Shown one piece after another: positions 48,601 to 61,444 of a stretch of 64,000 nucleotides of DNA. Positions within the stretch are counted from its first letter, which is position 1, and every line of letters begins with the position of its first letter. A program made the position numbers and the translations under genes. The notes under the pieces are model-generated. The model had not been told where the DNA came from. It was given only the letters and a program-made list of their open reading frames with translations, and did not search any database. This stretch comes from Amoebophrya sp. AT5.2 (taxonomy: Eukaryota > Sar > Dinophyceae > Syndiniales > Amoebophryaceae), in the NCBI GenBank assembly GCA_005223375.1, contig RXOD01003797.1, positions 20,656-84,655 on the forward strand. The letters are read 5' to 3'.

Positions 48601-51600
48601 AAGGCGACTAGCGGTGGCCGACAAGCAGCGGCAGTTTGCGCGGACGGTTTTGCTGATCGCGAAGTTGCGCGCTTTCGTGAAGAAGAGACTGGAGCGAATT
48701 CGGATACGCGAGCGACGACTGCACATCTTGTACCGGTGGTCGAACTTCTACGTTTTCAATTTGCGGTACATCCGAAGATGGCGTGCGGAAAAAGAGCGGG
48801 AGCGAAAAGCGTTGGCTGAACAAAACGTGAAGTTCTTCGCGCAGATCTGCGTGATAAAGCTCCGACTGCGACAGGCCGTGAAAGGCGCACGAGACAGAAT
48901 TCGACGGCGGGCGGCAAGAAGGAATATTGACGCTCTCGCGAGATTCTGCTTGATCAAAGTCCAGTTTTCCCGGAAACTTCGCTTCCTGCGGCTGACAAAA
49001 GCCGAACAGGAACGGGCGCGGAAAGAACGGGCGATCGAAACTGTCCGCACGTTTGTGCAAATCTGCAAGCTGCAGTTGAAGCTGCGGCGACTCGCCGCCG
49101 AGGCCCGCGACCGGGTGCGCAGAAGAGCCACGGAGAGGAATCTCGAGCTCGTCGCCGGCTACGTAAGAATGACCGTGGTCGTGAGGCGAGCACTCCGGCG
49201 TCGAATGCGTCGGAAGCAAGCCGCTCAGCGCGCGCAGGAGCACTGGCACACGGTCTTCCGGCACGCCGTGCTCCCGTCAATCGGCATTCGCTGGCTCAAT
49301 GGGAAAATCAAGGCCTTCAAACTGGCGAAGCGCGCTGCCGACGCTGCGGACGGGATCAACCTCCTCGTGCGCCACACGAACAACGTGGTACGACTCAAGC
49401 GCGCGATTGCCCGCGCCCGCCGGTCCCTGAAAACGCACCACCACCTGAAAACGTTCGGACAGCACGTTATGCTCTGCATGGCGCTCCGGCGGTACCTAGT
49501 GAATTGGCGGGCAGACAGAGACAAAGCGAAGCGCGTCCTTCTTGCGCAGGCCCGGTTGAAAACCTTCGCGCAGCACGTGGTTCTGTGCAAGGCTATGTTG
49601 CTTTACGTCCGGCATTGGAAAGCCGAAAAGCAGAGGAGGAAGTCCATCCGAGCGCACGCCCACCTGGACACTTTCGCCCGCCATGCGATCCTCTCGATCG
49701 CACTTCGGCGGTACATCAGAAATCGACGGACGAGCAAAAACCTCATTTCCGAAGCGCAAGAGAGACAAGCACACGAGCGCGCAAAGAAGCAGCAACGTAC
49801 TGAGCACCTGCTCACCTCTTGGGCGCGTGGGTGTTTGCTCGCTGTGCACTTCCGCAGTTTTGTGCACGCACGCCGACGGTTAGGGGCGAGACGCATCTTC
49901 GCGTTCCTCGACAAGAGCGCAAAGACGCAGCGTCGACGAACCGCGCTGCTCTCCGTCCTCGACGCCCACCGTCGCAAGCGGCGGCTGGGCCGGATGACGC
50001 TGCCGAAATTCGACGACATAGTGTGCAAGCTGATCTGCTTGAAAAGGCTGATCAGGCGATGGAAGCGACGTAAGGACGAGCAGCGTAAACGCAAAGTCCG
50101 CACCAAGGGGTTACTCGACCAGTTCGTGCGTGGGGTGTTTGTGGCGATCAGGCTCCGTCGCTGGCTCCACGCGATGCAGGAACGGCTGGTGCTGAAGCAA
50201 GTTGACCACCACCTCGCGCGTCGGGAAAACAAGCAGCGGCTGTGCACCATCGTGTGCGGTCTGGTGCTGCTGAAAAGGGCCGTGCGGCAGTGGGCGCTGC
50301 GAAAGAGGCGGCGCAAATCGGTTTCGGTACTGCTCGGCAAGCTGTGTGAAGCCGTGCGAATAATACGCTCGCTGAAAAGATGGATCAGGAGTTTCCGCGC
50401 GTCGAAAAACGGAAATGGAACGAGGAATACGAGAAATGCAGTTGCTGCTGCTCCTGCTGGTGGCTTTGCTGCTTCGAGCTCGCTGCGGATCGACTTTCCG
50501 GAGGACGATCATCAGGCTGCCATGTTGCAGCAGCCTTGTTTGTTTTCCACCGATCTGAGTGATTTGAGCGGCTGTTCGATTGCGGCTCGCGCTTCCGGTG
50601 CGGTGAATAACGCTAATGCATCGCTCGTGCTCGTCGCCCCGCCGCCGACGCTGGCCTCTGCCGCCAGCGGAACGACGGATCTGGTGCAAGCGGAGGCCGC
50701 CATGGCAACCGCGTCGTCCGCCGCGGGTGGAACAATAGCAAACAACCAATCGGCAATCAGTCCCGAAGACCTGCAGCACTTAATGACGCGCATGCAGATG
50801 CTGGAACAGGAGGTGCAATCCCTCGGCGGCGAGGTGCGCCGCAGCCGGAGCTCCCGGCAGCTGGCGCGCAGCAGCACTCAGGCACTTGTGATTGCGGGTG
50901 AGGAAGGAGAACAAGAAAAACTTCTGCCTAGTAGCAGCAGTCGCGTGTCGGAGAACGTGGCGCGACAGGGAGCGAACGGCCTCATGATGGTGGACGCGGG
51001 TGCTGTGGATGTGGTCGGTGGCGTCGAGGTTGATGGTGTGATGCATGCAGATGGCCCTGGTCGTGACGCAGCACTCGAACGAACGCGCACGGGCGGTAAT
51101 ATCGACGTGGCGATGGGTGAGCGCGGCCTGGCGGGTCTCGAAGCCGGGCTCGAGGCCATGCTGAAGGGCATCCGCGGTCGTGGAGGACCTTCACCTTCGG
51201 GAGCAGCTGCAGGAGCTTCCGCGACTGCGTCGTCCTCCTCGCCCGCAGTGGATGTGGAGATGCACCAGGGGCCCCGGGAGTCGCTGAACGGTCGGCAGCG
51301 CCTGGTCGCGCAGTCCCCCTCCGATTTTCTGCACATAAACTGCGTGGAGCAGTGCGGTGCCGCGGGGAGCCCGCCGGTGCAAGGCGTTTCTGAACTACAC
51401 GCCGCACAGAACGGTTCGTCGGCAGCCTCATCGAGCCTGGGCTCGAAGGCGACAAAGCACCTGCACTTCCCCAGCAGCTCAAAGAAGAGCAAAAGCAACT
51501 CGAAGAAAAGCTCGCCGAAAGCCGACAGCGGAACCAGATCGAAACGGTATGACACCATCACCGTCTTCGTCTTCTAGTACTCGTTCAACAACTTTCTTCT

Positions 51601-52241
51601 ACTACTTACCGAGTCTTTCACTGTCACGTTCTGAATCGTGTGATCATTACGACAATGGAGCATCAAACCAAACTTGCTTTTGCCAAAGCCAATTCGAACA
51701 CCGAACTTGTTGGGTAAATCATCAAATCAACTGCAGGTCCTCTTCTGGTCTTCTCGGCGTGAATTTCGGACACGACAGTGCGAGTAAGCGAATCGCAGCG
51801 AATCTCGCGGCGGACAACCACCAGGCCGGGGATACGGTAGCGCATTCACCGGTCGGCCCGGAGGGACAGCACCTACACAACTACAGCGATGAGGCAGGTG
51901 AGGCTGAAGGAGACCGAGACGACATGTCGGCGCAGCACCAGCAACACTTAATCGTGCATGCGGACTCCTCGCTGGTGACCGGGCACGCACACGGCGCGTT
52001 TAACTTTCCGGAAGACCTGGCGGAATTCGAGAAGCAGATCCAGGAGGCATCCGACGACGACAGCGAGGATCATAGGGAGGCCGAGGAGGAAATGAATGCT
52101 GGCAAGATTGACGCGAAGCTCGCGGCCGAGAAAAAATACATCAAGGGAAACTCATTTGGCTCCGCAACGCTGCAGCAACACATGCAGCGTCAGAAAGAGA
52201 GGAGAGGAGCCAAGTCGGTTCCGGGAATAGGGAGGCATTGA
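42623..52241 (+). CDS. Unconventional myosin heavy chain with long N-terminal extension and basic helical-repeat tail
   Basis: The proposed exons are 42623-42812, 42927-44492, 44964-46745, 47019-51546 and 51737-52241, giving about 2,856 aa. Introns 2-4 are canonical and phase-consistent; intron 1 is less certain. Residues 1 to about 850 are Ser/Pro/Ala-rich and probably disordered. The motor follows: HLDETSILQNLRLRYEKSQIYTSA; P-loop GVSGSGKTET (about residue 965, where most myosins have GESGAGKTE); switch I NCNSSRFGKYN; and, after intron 3, switch II and relay DIYGFEQLEVNSFEQLCIN (about residue 1,278). The conserved LNQMRESGTFQLVDIMHRGYPHR and DYVMGISKLFLKSG complete the motor. From about residue 1,650 to 2,300 the neck or tail is a series of roughly 35-40-residue Arg-rich helical repeats (for example LKTFAQHVVLCKAMLLYVRHW), more numerous than a usual neck and without clear IQxxxRGxxxR consensus. 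The end is Ser/Ala-rich then acidic. It should be an ATP-driven actin motor; class and cargo are unknown. Confidence 0.85.
46867..46904. repeat. Direct repeat, CTGACTCTGACAGACT x2, inside a myosin intron
   Basis: An exact 16-bp repeat occurs at 46867-46882 and 46889-46904 within the third intron of the myosin gene (46746-47018). The same intron has a (TC)n run at about 46,796-46,814. The copies may mark slippage or an old insertion footprint. Confidence 0.7.
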
Positions 52242-54410
52242 GCTCCTCTTGTTTCCATTTGCTTTTGCGCTTGAACTCTACTACAGTGCGAAGGTATACT
52301 AACAATGCGAATGCGGACAGGAAAAAGAAGGTACTAAAGGTTCCGCTCGAAGCTGCTTCAGTATCATCACGACAGACAGCATCAGGAAGCTCCTGCACAT
52401 GCTGAAGATATGTCGAATAACTCGAGCTTCCTTTGACTGATGTTGGAGCTCTCATGAATACTTGACGAACTACGAAGCAATCTACTCGAAATACGTTTAC
52501 GTTCTGAAGAAAGAGGCTACTTAATGTCATCGATCACGATCGCCGTTGTATGTCTACGTGTACCACCGACCACTGGGACTAGCACGCCCCCCACGTACTG
52601 AAGTTTTACCTCCCATTTGAGTTCGACTAGATAAAATCCCGCTCACGTCCGATGAACATGAAAACGAAAACGGTGATGAAGCATTCCCGAGAATAAGTAC
52701 ACAGGACGGGCGGGCACTCCAGCACGGCAAGGTCGCTTGAGTTGATGTTGAACCACTGATCTGTAGTACCAGAACCAGCCTACCACCCCATCATCATTAA
52801 CACCGTGATATGTACGCAAACTGCAGCAGCCCTTTGCTCTTCCCAACTCCGAGTCTAGCACTGGCTCAATCTCAACCAATGGATGGCGAAACACGCGTGC
52901 GCGTGCCGCTGCCAAACTGCTCCTGAAGGGACGCCGAAAGTGCTAGTCTCTACTTCCAGCACCAGCGCGACGTCGACTTATTACGCACGCTCCGCAATTC
53001 ATTGTAGACGTTGAAAAGAGGATAAACATAAAGACGTACTAGGCTGACGTAGACCGCAGTAGACTTCATGTCCACCAAAGGAAGAGGAAGAACAACCTCC
53101 TGAATAAGAGGATTCCGGCCGCTAGCTACATGTACATCTACTAGAACCGTTGTTGACTAAAAATATCGTCGAGGCTAAGGCCGCTTAGATAGAAGTACAA
53201 GTAGTATTGGATGTTGCACTGACCCTGACGGCTCGGCTCACGACCCGACTACAGCTACGCGCAGCGACATCTAGCACGACCAGCGAATACATTCAAACGC
53301 CATTCTCGTGATCATTTCTGCCTTCATGTGTTTCGTTTTGAATCAACGAAATGAAAATGTTGTGTCAGCATCTGCATCACACAATTCTGGTGTAGCAGAA
53401 CGGAGCGCTCCTCTGCGGATTATATCACCACGACTACCTCCCAAAATGTACCGACGCGAAAGCGAAATTGCGATACTAATGAACAAACACGCACCAAAAA
53501 CGATCGATCGTGATCGTTGCAAGAGGCTGCCCAGGTTGGTCCTCGTTGCTTGCACTTTAGTGTGTTCGGTGTTCCTGCTCCACGTCCACCACAAAAAAAA
53601 TACCAGTCGTGTGGACTTAGATTTTCTTCGACGTGCTCGGTCCTCGGTTCTTCTTGTTCTTTGGAACATCAGTGAAAATGAAAAAGTACTTCCCCGTTCC
53701 ACGTCCACCTCCACGATCAAGAATCCTATAACCTAAATCCACCCGGTTCATTCCGATCAGATCGATGTCCTCTTTTTGCAGCGGATCCACCTCATGATCT
53801 CGGTCCTGTTGAATGTTTGTAGAAGATGGTGGTTGATGTGGTTTAGTGGTCCCGGAACCTCGAACCTCCCGTGGAAGATCGAAGATAAGTATGAATTCGA
53901 TATGCGAACAGGTACGAAGATGATGTCGACATGACACTCAGTCTGACTTTCCTTTCCCCAGCGTCACCAGCTGCAGCTTCAGGAGCAATCGATCCCTGAC
54001 TGAGAACATCGTAGTTTGCGAAAATCAAATACTTCATGGCATATTTTCTACTCACAGCATTTTTCTGTACAAAGCTAGCCCTCATTCCGAACTACACGAA
54101 CAGCGAACTTCATCCGAATTAGAACTTCGACTTTTTCACAATTTCCTACCACCACTTGAGCTTGCCCTTGCGTGTGCTTCCAAAATCCAAATCAAAGAAA
54201 AAGCAACCCGACGTCAAAAACTGACAACTTCAACTTCAACTACACAACGTACGCATAAGCACTTGCTTTTCTTTCCCTATGGACGTAAACATGATAGCAT
54301 CTTCATCGACTAGTTGTAGAACGAACCACGACGTCGTGAGGACTGCTCCCTCCTGCTCCACTCATGTAATAGCCAGCGGGCGCCGGACAGCTGCACCGCC
54401 TGCTGCAAAA
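52242..54410. other. Intergenic region, longest gene-free gap
   Basis: About 2.2 kb without a supported gene. Open frames at 53308-53736 (+) and 53343-53720 (-) overlap in antisense, lack motifs, and are probably chance. The frame of the next gene is open from ATG 54279, but the chosen ATG 54411 begins a signal peptide. Confidence 0.5.
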
Positions 54411-57400
54411 ATGCGGCGCGCCTCTCTGCTGACAGCACTCGTCGCCGGACACGTCGGCTTCCTGCTTCACCAGGAGTCTCTGACGGTTGTGGAAGCAGCG
54501 GCGCCGATGCAGGTGGACGACCTCCACCGGGAGACAAGCTCCGCGCCGATGCCGAAGACAAACAAGCCGCTCGCGCTACCGAAAAATTTCCGGGGATCGA
54601 AAAAAAGTAAACCGGTAGCGTTTCCGTGGCCGTGCGAGAACTTCGGCGACGTTGAGTTCTTCCCGGCCGAGTTCGAGAATGAAACGCTCACAGAGCGCTG
54701 CTTCTACCAGGGTGATGTTGAAGTGAAATGGGAGTCAAGACAATTATCCGGCGAAGCCGGTGCCGGGGACGCGCCTCTAAAGATTGTGGAAATCAAAAAA
54801 CGAAAGGGCCGCGGAAAGTTCTACCAAGTGGTGCCGGGAACAAAGAAGAACGAACCGGGAGCCACATACGAAGGTAATACCCTCGTCTTGGTGTACGACT
54901 ACGAATACGACCCCTTCATGTAGCGAATGCGAATATATTAATTTGTAAGTATGGCCGCTCTTATTTCTTCGAGTACATTTAATGTAATACACCGCCCACG
55001 CTTGATGCCCACTCTGATAGAAGGACCAGTGCTTCTTGCCCATGCATCGTAGTCCAGTTTCTAGACCAATATACGCCACCCATCGGCTTGACTTACTCCA
55101 GGCAACTTCGAGGACAATAAGTTCGACGGTGCTGGTGTGCTCACGCTGGCAACCGGTCGCGTAATTCGCGCAAACTGGGTTGCTGGGGCGCTGCGCAACT
55201 CCGATCCGAAGACCCGATGCTCCTCTGACTACGGGGAATTGGAGCTGGAGGACTCACACTGGACCCGCTTGCACCGGCTTTCGAAGCGGTTCAACCGGAC
55301 GTTGCATGGCGTCGTCCACGACGAACGCTTAGTCGGGGGGTGGAACAAACTACAAATCAAGGGCGCGATCGTGCACACGTTTTCGGGAGGCCGCCTCTGC
55401 GAGGCCTTCCTGAAGGACAGGCACATGGAGAGCGGGCACCCGGACGTGGCCCGAATCGTCGATCGGGAGGAAGACGACGCCGAAGAGATGAAAAAGTGGC
55501 TCTCCTCCAGAACGGAGGCAGAAATGAGTTCAGCTAGAGGATCCGCCGATCATGGAATTGGAGAGGATCTGCGTGCTGGAGCGCTGGTTGACGAAGGCGA
55601 CAGCAGGGCGGCGCCAGCCAGCATTGTTGCCGACCACTACGACTACGAGTTTGATTCCCTTCCCCAGCTCGGCACTGCTTTTGTGGACGTCGGTCGGAGG
55701 ACGTTACATCGGCTTAACCTTTTCGTCGATACATCTCCGGCGCCTGCCTCTGCTCCTCCTGGTGGCCGTGCCGCAGCGGCGGAGGCAGGAGAAGAGCTGC
55801 CCCTAGGAGGTGATCTCGAAGAGGAAGACGAAGATGAGGACTTTTCCGCCTCGTCTCCGCCGCCGGTGGGGACCCTGACGACGAGCTTTCGGTTCACCCC
55901 GATAGAACGAGGTTTCGGTTCCGATAGAACTTATGTGGCAGAGAACCGCGAAATCGTGGTCGAGCAAATTGTGTCTCGTTTCTGGTCCGGCCCCTTTCTA
56001 GTCGACTGTGAAGCTGCTGCGCGTAGAGCGCTGGGGCTGGACGATGAAGCGGACTCGGGCGCCGGCCCCCCGACCGTGGCCGATTTCTACATCGCGAAAG
56101 TCACGTCGCTGGGCGATGCCGAAGACCGCATTCGAAGCGCCGCGTCCCCGTCAATCAGCGGGGGGGATTCGACGTGGCTGGAAGGACGCCCGGTTTCGAT
56201 CATGCAGGAGCCGGTGGAGCGGTATTCTGTGTACACGGGACCACTGAATTCGCGCCTGCTTGCCGACACGGCTACCAAAATGGCGAGGCACTGCGTCAGG
56301 TACCACGGTCACGACGGAGCAGGGGGGCTTCTGGACAAGCGGAGGTTCGGCGACGAATTTTTTATGATGGGCGGCGAAAAGAGCCCGGACGGGAAGCCGT
56401 TTCTAGCCGCGACGCAGGAAGACTGGGCTGCGCTGCCGAACGAGTTCCAGGTGGGGGGCGAGCCTCAAATAGCCGTGGACGCAGCTGCGATAAACGAAAC
56501 GATCGCGCAAGTCCTCGGCAGGTTTGATCTGCAGTTGGCACAACCACGACCGAATCCGTCGACCAAGTTCGAGCCGCTGGCTGGCTGCCGGCTGCCGGCG
56601 AAGAAGTGGACGCTGCTCGACTGGAATAAATACATCACGGCGGCTAACCAGCGGCGGCCAGATTTGGCCATCCGCGCAAAACTATCCAGTTCGCGGTACG
56701 AAGGAGGGGGTGGCCGCGACGATAAAATTTTGCGCGTGATGAAACAGGTGGTGCACTACGAGGGGGAATGGCGCGCTGGATACCGGCATGGCCTGATCCG
56801 GCTAAACGTGGTTTACGTGATCCCGAAGTCGGAAGCGGAAGTTGGGGCTGCGAGAACCGGCGAGAGCAAGGACGCCAAGGTCGTCGTCGGCACCGGCGGG
56901 CGGATGCAGTGGGGAGCCGTAGACAACTACGACGTTTGGACACAGTTTTTGGCGAATAACGTAGATGAGAGGAGCGAAGAAGGCGGGGCAGCAACCGACG
57001 TCGAACCCGCTTCCAATACGGCAACGGCAGCCGCGAAACTATTGGACGAGCGGATCGCGCGCGCCATTCGGGAAGGCAAGGCCGGCGCGGAAGTCTCGAT
57101 CAGGCTGGCGGACGCGTTGCGGTATCCGCGGTTGTTCGAGGAGGCTGTTGACCGGAGCCCGAAATCAGTGAAAGAACAGCTTGATAAGAGCGCCCAGCAG
57201 TACGAGGACTTTGAACGCCTGCTGCAATACGACTCGCTCAGCGAGGAAGAGCGAGTTCGCAGTCGGGCAAAGGAAGTCGAAGGAGGACATCTTCAAGGAG
57301 CCGACCCCGAAGCCGAGGAGAGGTGGAAGCGAATGCTGGCTTGGTATAACAGCGCGCAGCTGTGGCCTTCTCCCGCGGCCCGAGTGCACATGCTACCGCA

Positions 57401-59864
57401 TCTGAGAATTGCGCTGCCGGGCTTTGTAAGGCGGGCGCAGGGCTGGTGGAGACGCAACGACTTCCGGATTGGCCAGAGAGACGAAGACCAAGGGACGCAA
57501 ACCCGGGGAACGGTGGAGGAGGTAGTTGTGGAGGTCGAGGTGGATGACCAAATGGGAAAGAAGAAGGTGAAGAGAGAAGTCAAGCGCAGGAACCACTTAG
57601 TGCTAGGAAGTTACCTTCTGCTACATGTCAACAGGGGGGACTTCATCAAAGCGAAAGAGCGCGTGTACGGTGGCAGCGGTGCGGGCGGCTATTCCGTGTA
57701 TCCGAATGATCAGATGCTGTTTCTGAAGGGCCGGCTGCTCGTGGAACAAGACCGATTCCGAGCAATCGGCGATCAAAGGCCGGTAGCTGTGGAGAGCCTC
57801 CGGTGGCCGGTTTACAACTTCATGCATAGCACGCAAAGAGAAGGATGGTCGGGAAAGATGTTCCCGATGGAGCACCAGGAGTTCCCGCTTGTTGCCCACG
57901 GGATGGGCGATCTGGCGGAGACGCAACGGCAACAGCGAGAGTGGAAGGTGACGCGGGACACCTTGTGGCGAAAAAACTTCAAGCGGAGAGCAGCCCCCGC
58001 GTTCGCGGTCTTCCGCGCTGGGCAGATGGACGACAAAACGCATTTGTATCTTGTGAGCGATCGCTTCTATGCGCGGCCGGTGGTGGACGACGCTGAGCCG
58101 TACGGTGCTCTTCAAGGTCGCGGACCGCTGCAGCTTCGGGAGGTGGGCGACGCGCTCTCGATTGAGGACGCGCGCGCTTTGGAGGCGGAATTTATGGAGC
58201 ACCACGACCAGGGAACGACGGGGACGTGCTATGCGTACGCGGTCGCAAACCTGCTGCAGATGTACCGAATGTTGTACCACCGATTCGGTGTCGTACGGCA
58301 GTGGCCCCGCAACCCGGAGGTGAGCTGGGAGGCAGATTTCCAACGGCTGGAAACCCGGCGGCTCGCAACCATGTTACAGAGCAGCGAGGTGAAAGGCGTG
58401 GTGAAAGCGCCCCACCTGTGGCAGACGCCAGGCAGAGGGCACCAGTTTCCGAGCTTGGAAGCTGAAGTGGCCGCCGACGACAGGAGAGCTGCTGGACGTC
58501 GTGATAGCAATGATCTAGGAACAGGATCACAATCACGCTCATCTTCCGCCCCGCCTGCGACACCGCCTAGGGCTGCTTCGAACTGGACGCCAAACCTCAT
58601 TTGGCACCCGTCTCAGCTGCCGCCAGTGAACTACAACGAGCAATCATGGATCGGGGCGCCCTGGGACTTTCACCAGGTGCACACACAACTGCAGCAGCAT
58701 CCGCCGCAGCCTCTTCATCCGGCTTGGGCGGGATTCAACACCCCCCCGGTCTGGGGCGCAGCTGGTGGCGTGCACGGAGTCTACGGAGGGCAAAACTTGG
58801 GGCTTCACCTTGCCCCGCAGCGCCGGGTGACGCCCACGCCCATGCCCGAGGCTGTGACGCGTCAAGCGCTCATCGATGGCGGCTACATCGAAGAAGCGCT
58901 GCTGCGTGCCGTCGGTGGCGCCGTGGCGCTGCGGACCGAGCAGGAGGTCATCACCTGGCTCGAAACCAAGGGTCCCGTGGCGGCGCATTACCGAGTGAAG
59001 CCCCAGGCAGCGGCCCCGACTCAAGGACAGCTTCCCTACCCTCAACGACCTGCTGCAGTCGAGCATGGGTTCCACGCGATGGTGGTCATTGGGTACAAGC
59101 GCACGGAAGTCGGCAAGCCGGTCTCATGGGTGCTGAAGAACAGTTGGGACCATATGCGCATCCTCGCGACCGACGACCCGAAATTCCTCGACACCTTCTA
59201 CACTGGACCGCCCGAAAAAAGCGACACCGACCAGGTCGTGTCCAGCAGCAGCGCTGGAGAGGAAGATGCTCATGCTCATGCGGCGCTGCTCCAGCTCCGG
59301 GAAAAAAAGGAATTGGAGTCTTCGTACGAGCCGGCCTTCTGGGCGCCACGCTATCTCCCGCCGCAACAGTACTCGAATACGGAGCAGCACGAGGAGACGC
59401 TAGCGCACCGGTTCGAAGCTCAGGACCAGTGGGACAGGCTGCTGGAGTCACCCTTGCCAGAACACCTGCGTATGGACGAAATAAGTAGACCTCCAAGACC
59501 GACACCGATACCGAATCCGACGCACTATAGACGACCAACTACAGCAACACCAATGATGACCGACGCCGACGCCAACCCCGATACGTGGAGACGAGGTGGA
59601 AACGGGGCGGCAGAAGTCCTTGCAGAGAGCCCCGAGCAGTCGACGTCTTCCGAGGGGCAGGAGGGGGAGGGCGATGCAGCTAGACCTGGAGCGCAAGCGC
59701 CAGCTGTGGGGGGCGGGAGCAGCAGCACCAGGTACAGGACACCGTCGCCAAAGAGGACGAGCACGCTCTGGGGGGCTCGACTGCAGAATGATCCTGCTGA
59801 CGCACTGCCGCGACCTGCTCCAGGAGGGGAGGGAGCTGGTCCCGGGGCGATTTACAGAATTTGA
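54411..59864 (+). CDS. Secreted MORN-repeat / papain-like (C1) cysteine protease fusion
   Basis: The exons are 54411-54873 and 55102-59864, giving 1,741 aa. The intron is canonical (GTAATA...TTACTCCAG, 228 nt, phase 1 in a Gly codon), and splicing itself rebuilds a MORN unit (YEG|NFEDNKFDGAGVLTL). ATG 54411 starts a signal-peptide-like segment (MRRASLLTALVAGHVGFLL). A second clear MORN unit, YEGEWRAGYRHG, lies near residue 706, and a weaker one, LVGGWNKLQIKGAIVHTFSG, lies between them. The protease domain has the papain active-site block QGTTGTCYAYAVANLLQ. Gln1191 is six residues before Cys1197, exactly as in papain (Gln19/Cys25). The catalytic His follows in GFHAMVVIGYK (His1479) and the Asn in VLKNSW (Asn1501). 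About 280 residues lie between Cys and His, roughly twice the papain distance, because of a Pro/Gln-rich insertion near 1,305-1,365. The C-terminus is Pro/Ser/Gly-rich. It probably acts in the secretory pathway or outside the cell. No classical propeptide was recognised. Confidence 0.82.
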
Positions 59865-61444
59865 ATGATTGCATTGATTCTTGATTGATTTTTAAAACTT
59901 AGAGTTTTTTCTTTGCTGTACAACGGTTGAGGACAGAGACAAACACGAACGTCTCTCTGTCTACGTTTGAGCAAAGATCCAACATCAAAAATGAATCCTA
60001 TCGCGGGAGAATTGTGATTCGATTCAATTAGCAAACCAGCCGAATTTGAAGTACTATTTCTACTTGTGCTTTACTTTTACATTTACAATTTCGTAGATAA
60101 AGCCCCGCACCAAGTAGCGTATGTATGTTGATCATCTTCCGCACTTGATGACATCAAGACGTGTGGACAGCTCCGCGATGTCGATGTGAGACTACTGACA
60201 CGACTCCTATTCATTGGAGTAGTCGCGAACTAATTTAATTAAATTAAAACCGCAAGCACATGTTGAAATTGAATCGCAAGGAAACTACCTTACGCTGAGG
60301 ACGCTGACTCTCACGTTATCGCTAAAAAATTGAAAGACAACCGTCGTACAAAACCAAAGCAAGCTCTGCACATCCACATGCACCGAAGAAGCATCTTCCA
60401 TCAAACCGGACTGACCAGCAGAAACAACGAGTACGCAAGGAACAGGAGGACCACGAAGAAAGAAGCTCGCCGAAATTTGAAATGAAATTTATTGAGAAAA
60501 CGACCAAGCCGAAGTCCTTTGGTACCCCGACCAGTCGTCCCGCTGCCAGCTCGCCAGCAATTCGAGGAAGATGAAGGACCGGTAACTGGAAGCATGATCA
60601 TCGATCTCCGTCTACTAAAAAAAAATATTTCACATGTTCGACGCCCGCGTGGTTGATCCTCGTGATGTCTTGTTCTTGGAATCAACAAATAAACACAGGA
60701 ACTGCAAATTCTGAAAGTGATGCTTGATGCCTCAGCTTGGTCCAGCAATCCGTCGTGGTACTGTCCCCTGCGGCAGACTTTTATACGCCGATCAGGATCA
60801 TCATTTCCCCTCTCCCCATAAAACTGCAAAAACTATAGTTCTTCCATCCACCAGCACCGCACCAGAGTCAGTGTGAATGTAGTATCGCAGCGTATCGATC
60901 CTACTAGAAACTCAAGCTCAAACTCAAACAGTATTCTTTCAGGGTCAACCCGCATTCGCGACTCGTAGTCGTAGACGTAGTTTAACACTCATATAACTTT
61001 CTTCACTTTTCTATTGGAGCGCCTGTTCTGTGCCTGCCTATAATGGCCCCTACTAATAAACTCAGTGGAGGTACTGTATGAATGTAGTTGTGACGACAGA
61101 GAAGTAGACGAGTAGAGAACTAGCTCACGTATAGCGTCGACGTCGTGCTACTAGCGGAAGCGGTACTTCGTGCCTTGAAAGCGTAGCAGCAGCTTCATCT
61201 CTTCGACGTACCTTGGTGGGGTGTCTGTGCCTCCTGTGTTGATGCATCGCTGACGAGGAACACAGCTGCGATTTTCATCTCCCCACTGCTGGCACGATCG
61301 GTATGACCACGCGAAACTGAGTGTCGCGAGTGTGTGCGCGAACATTTGAGACTGGCACCATCTTCAAGAGTTCTTCCTTTCTTTTCCTGCTCAAGCTCCT
61401 CTTCGTCTCCCAAACGCTCACCCACCACGTGGCTGCCTCGCGAC
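59865..61444. other. Intergenic region, no supported gene
   Basis: AT-rich with homopolymer runs and short frames only. The frame of the next gene is open upstream to 61334, but the first ATG in it is 61445. No repeat or RNA gene stands out. Confidence 0.5.

Noticed and set aside
53308..53736. Overlapping sense and antisense frames in the 52.2-54.4 kb gap
   Set aside because: No recognisable features and mutual overlap; insufficient support for a gene.
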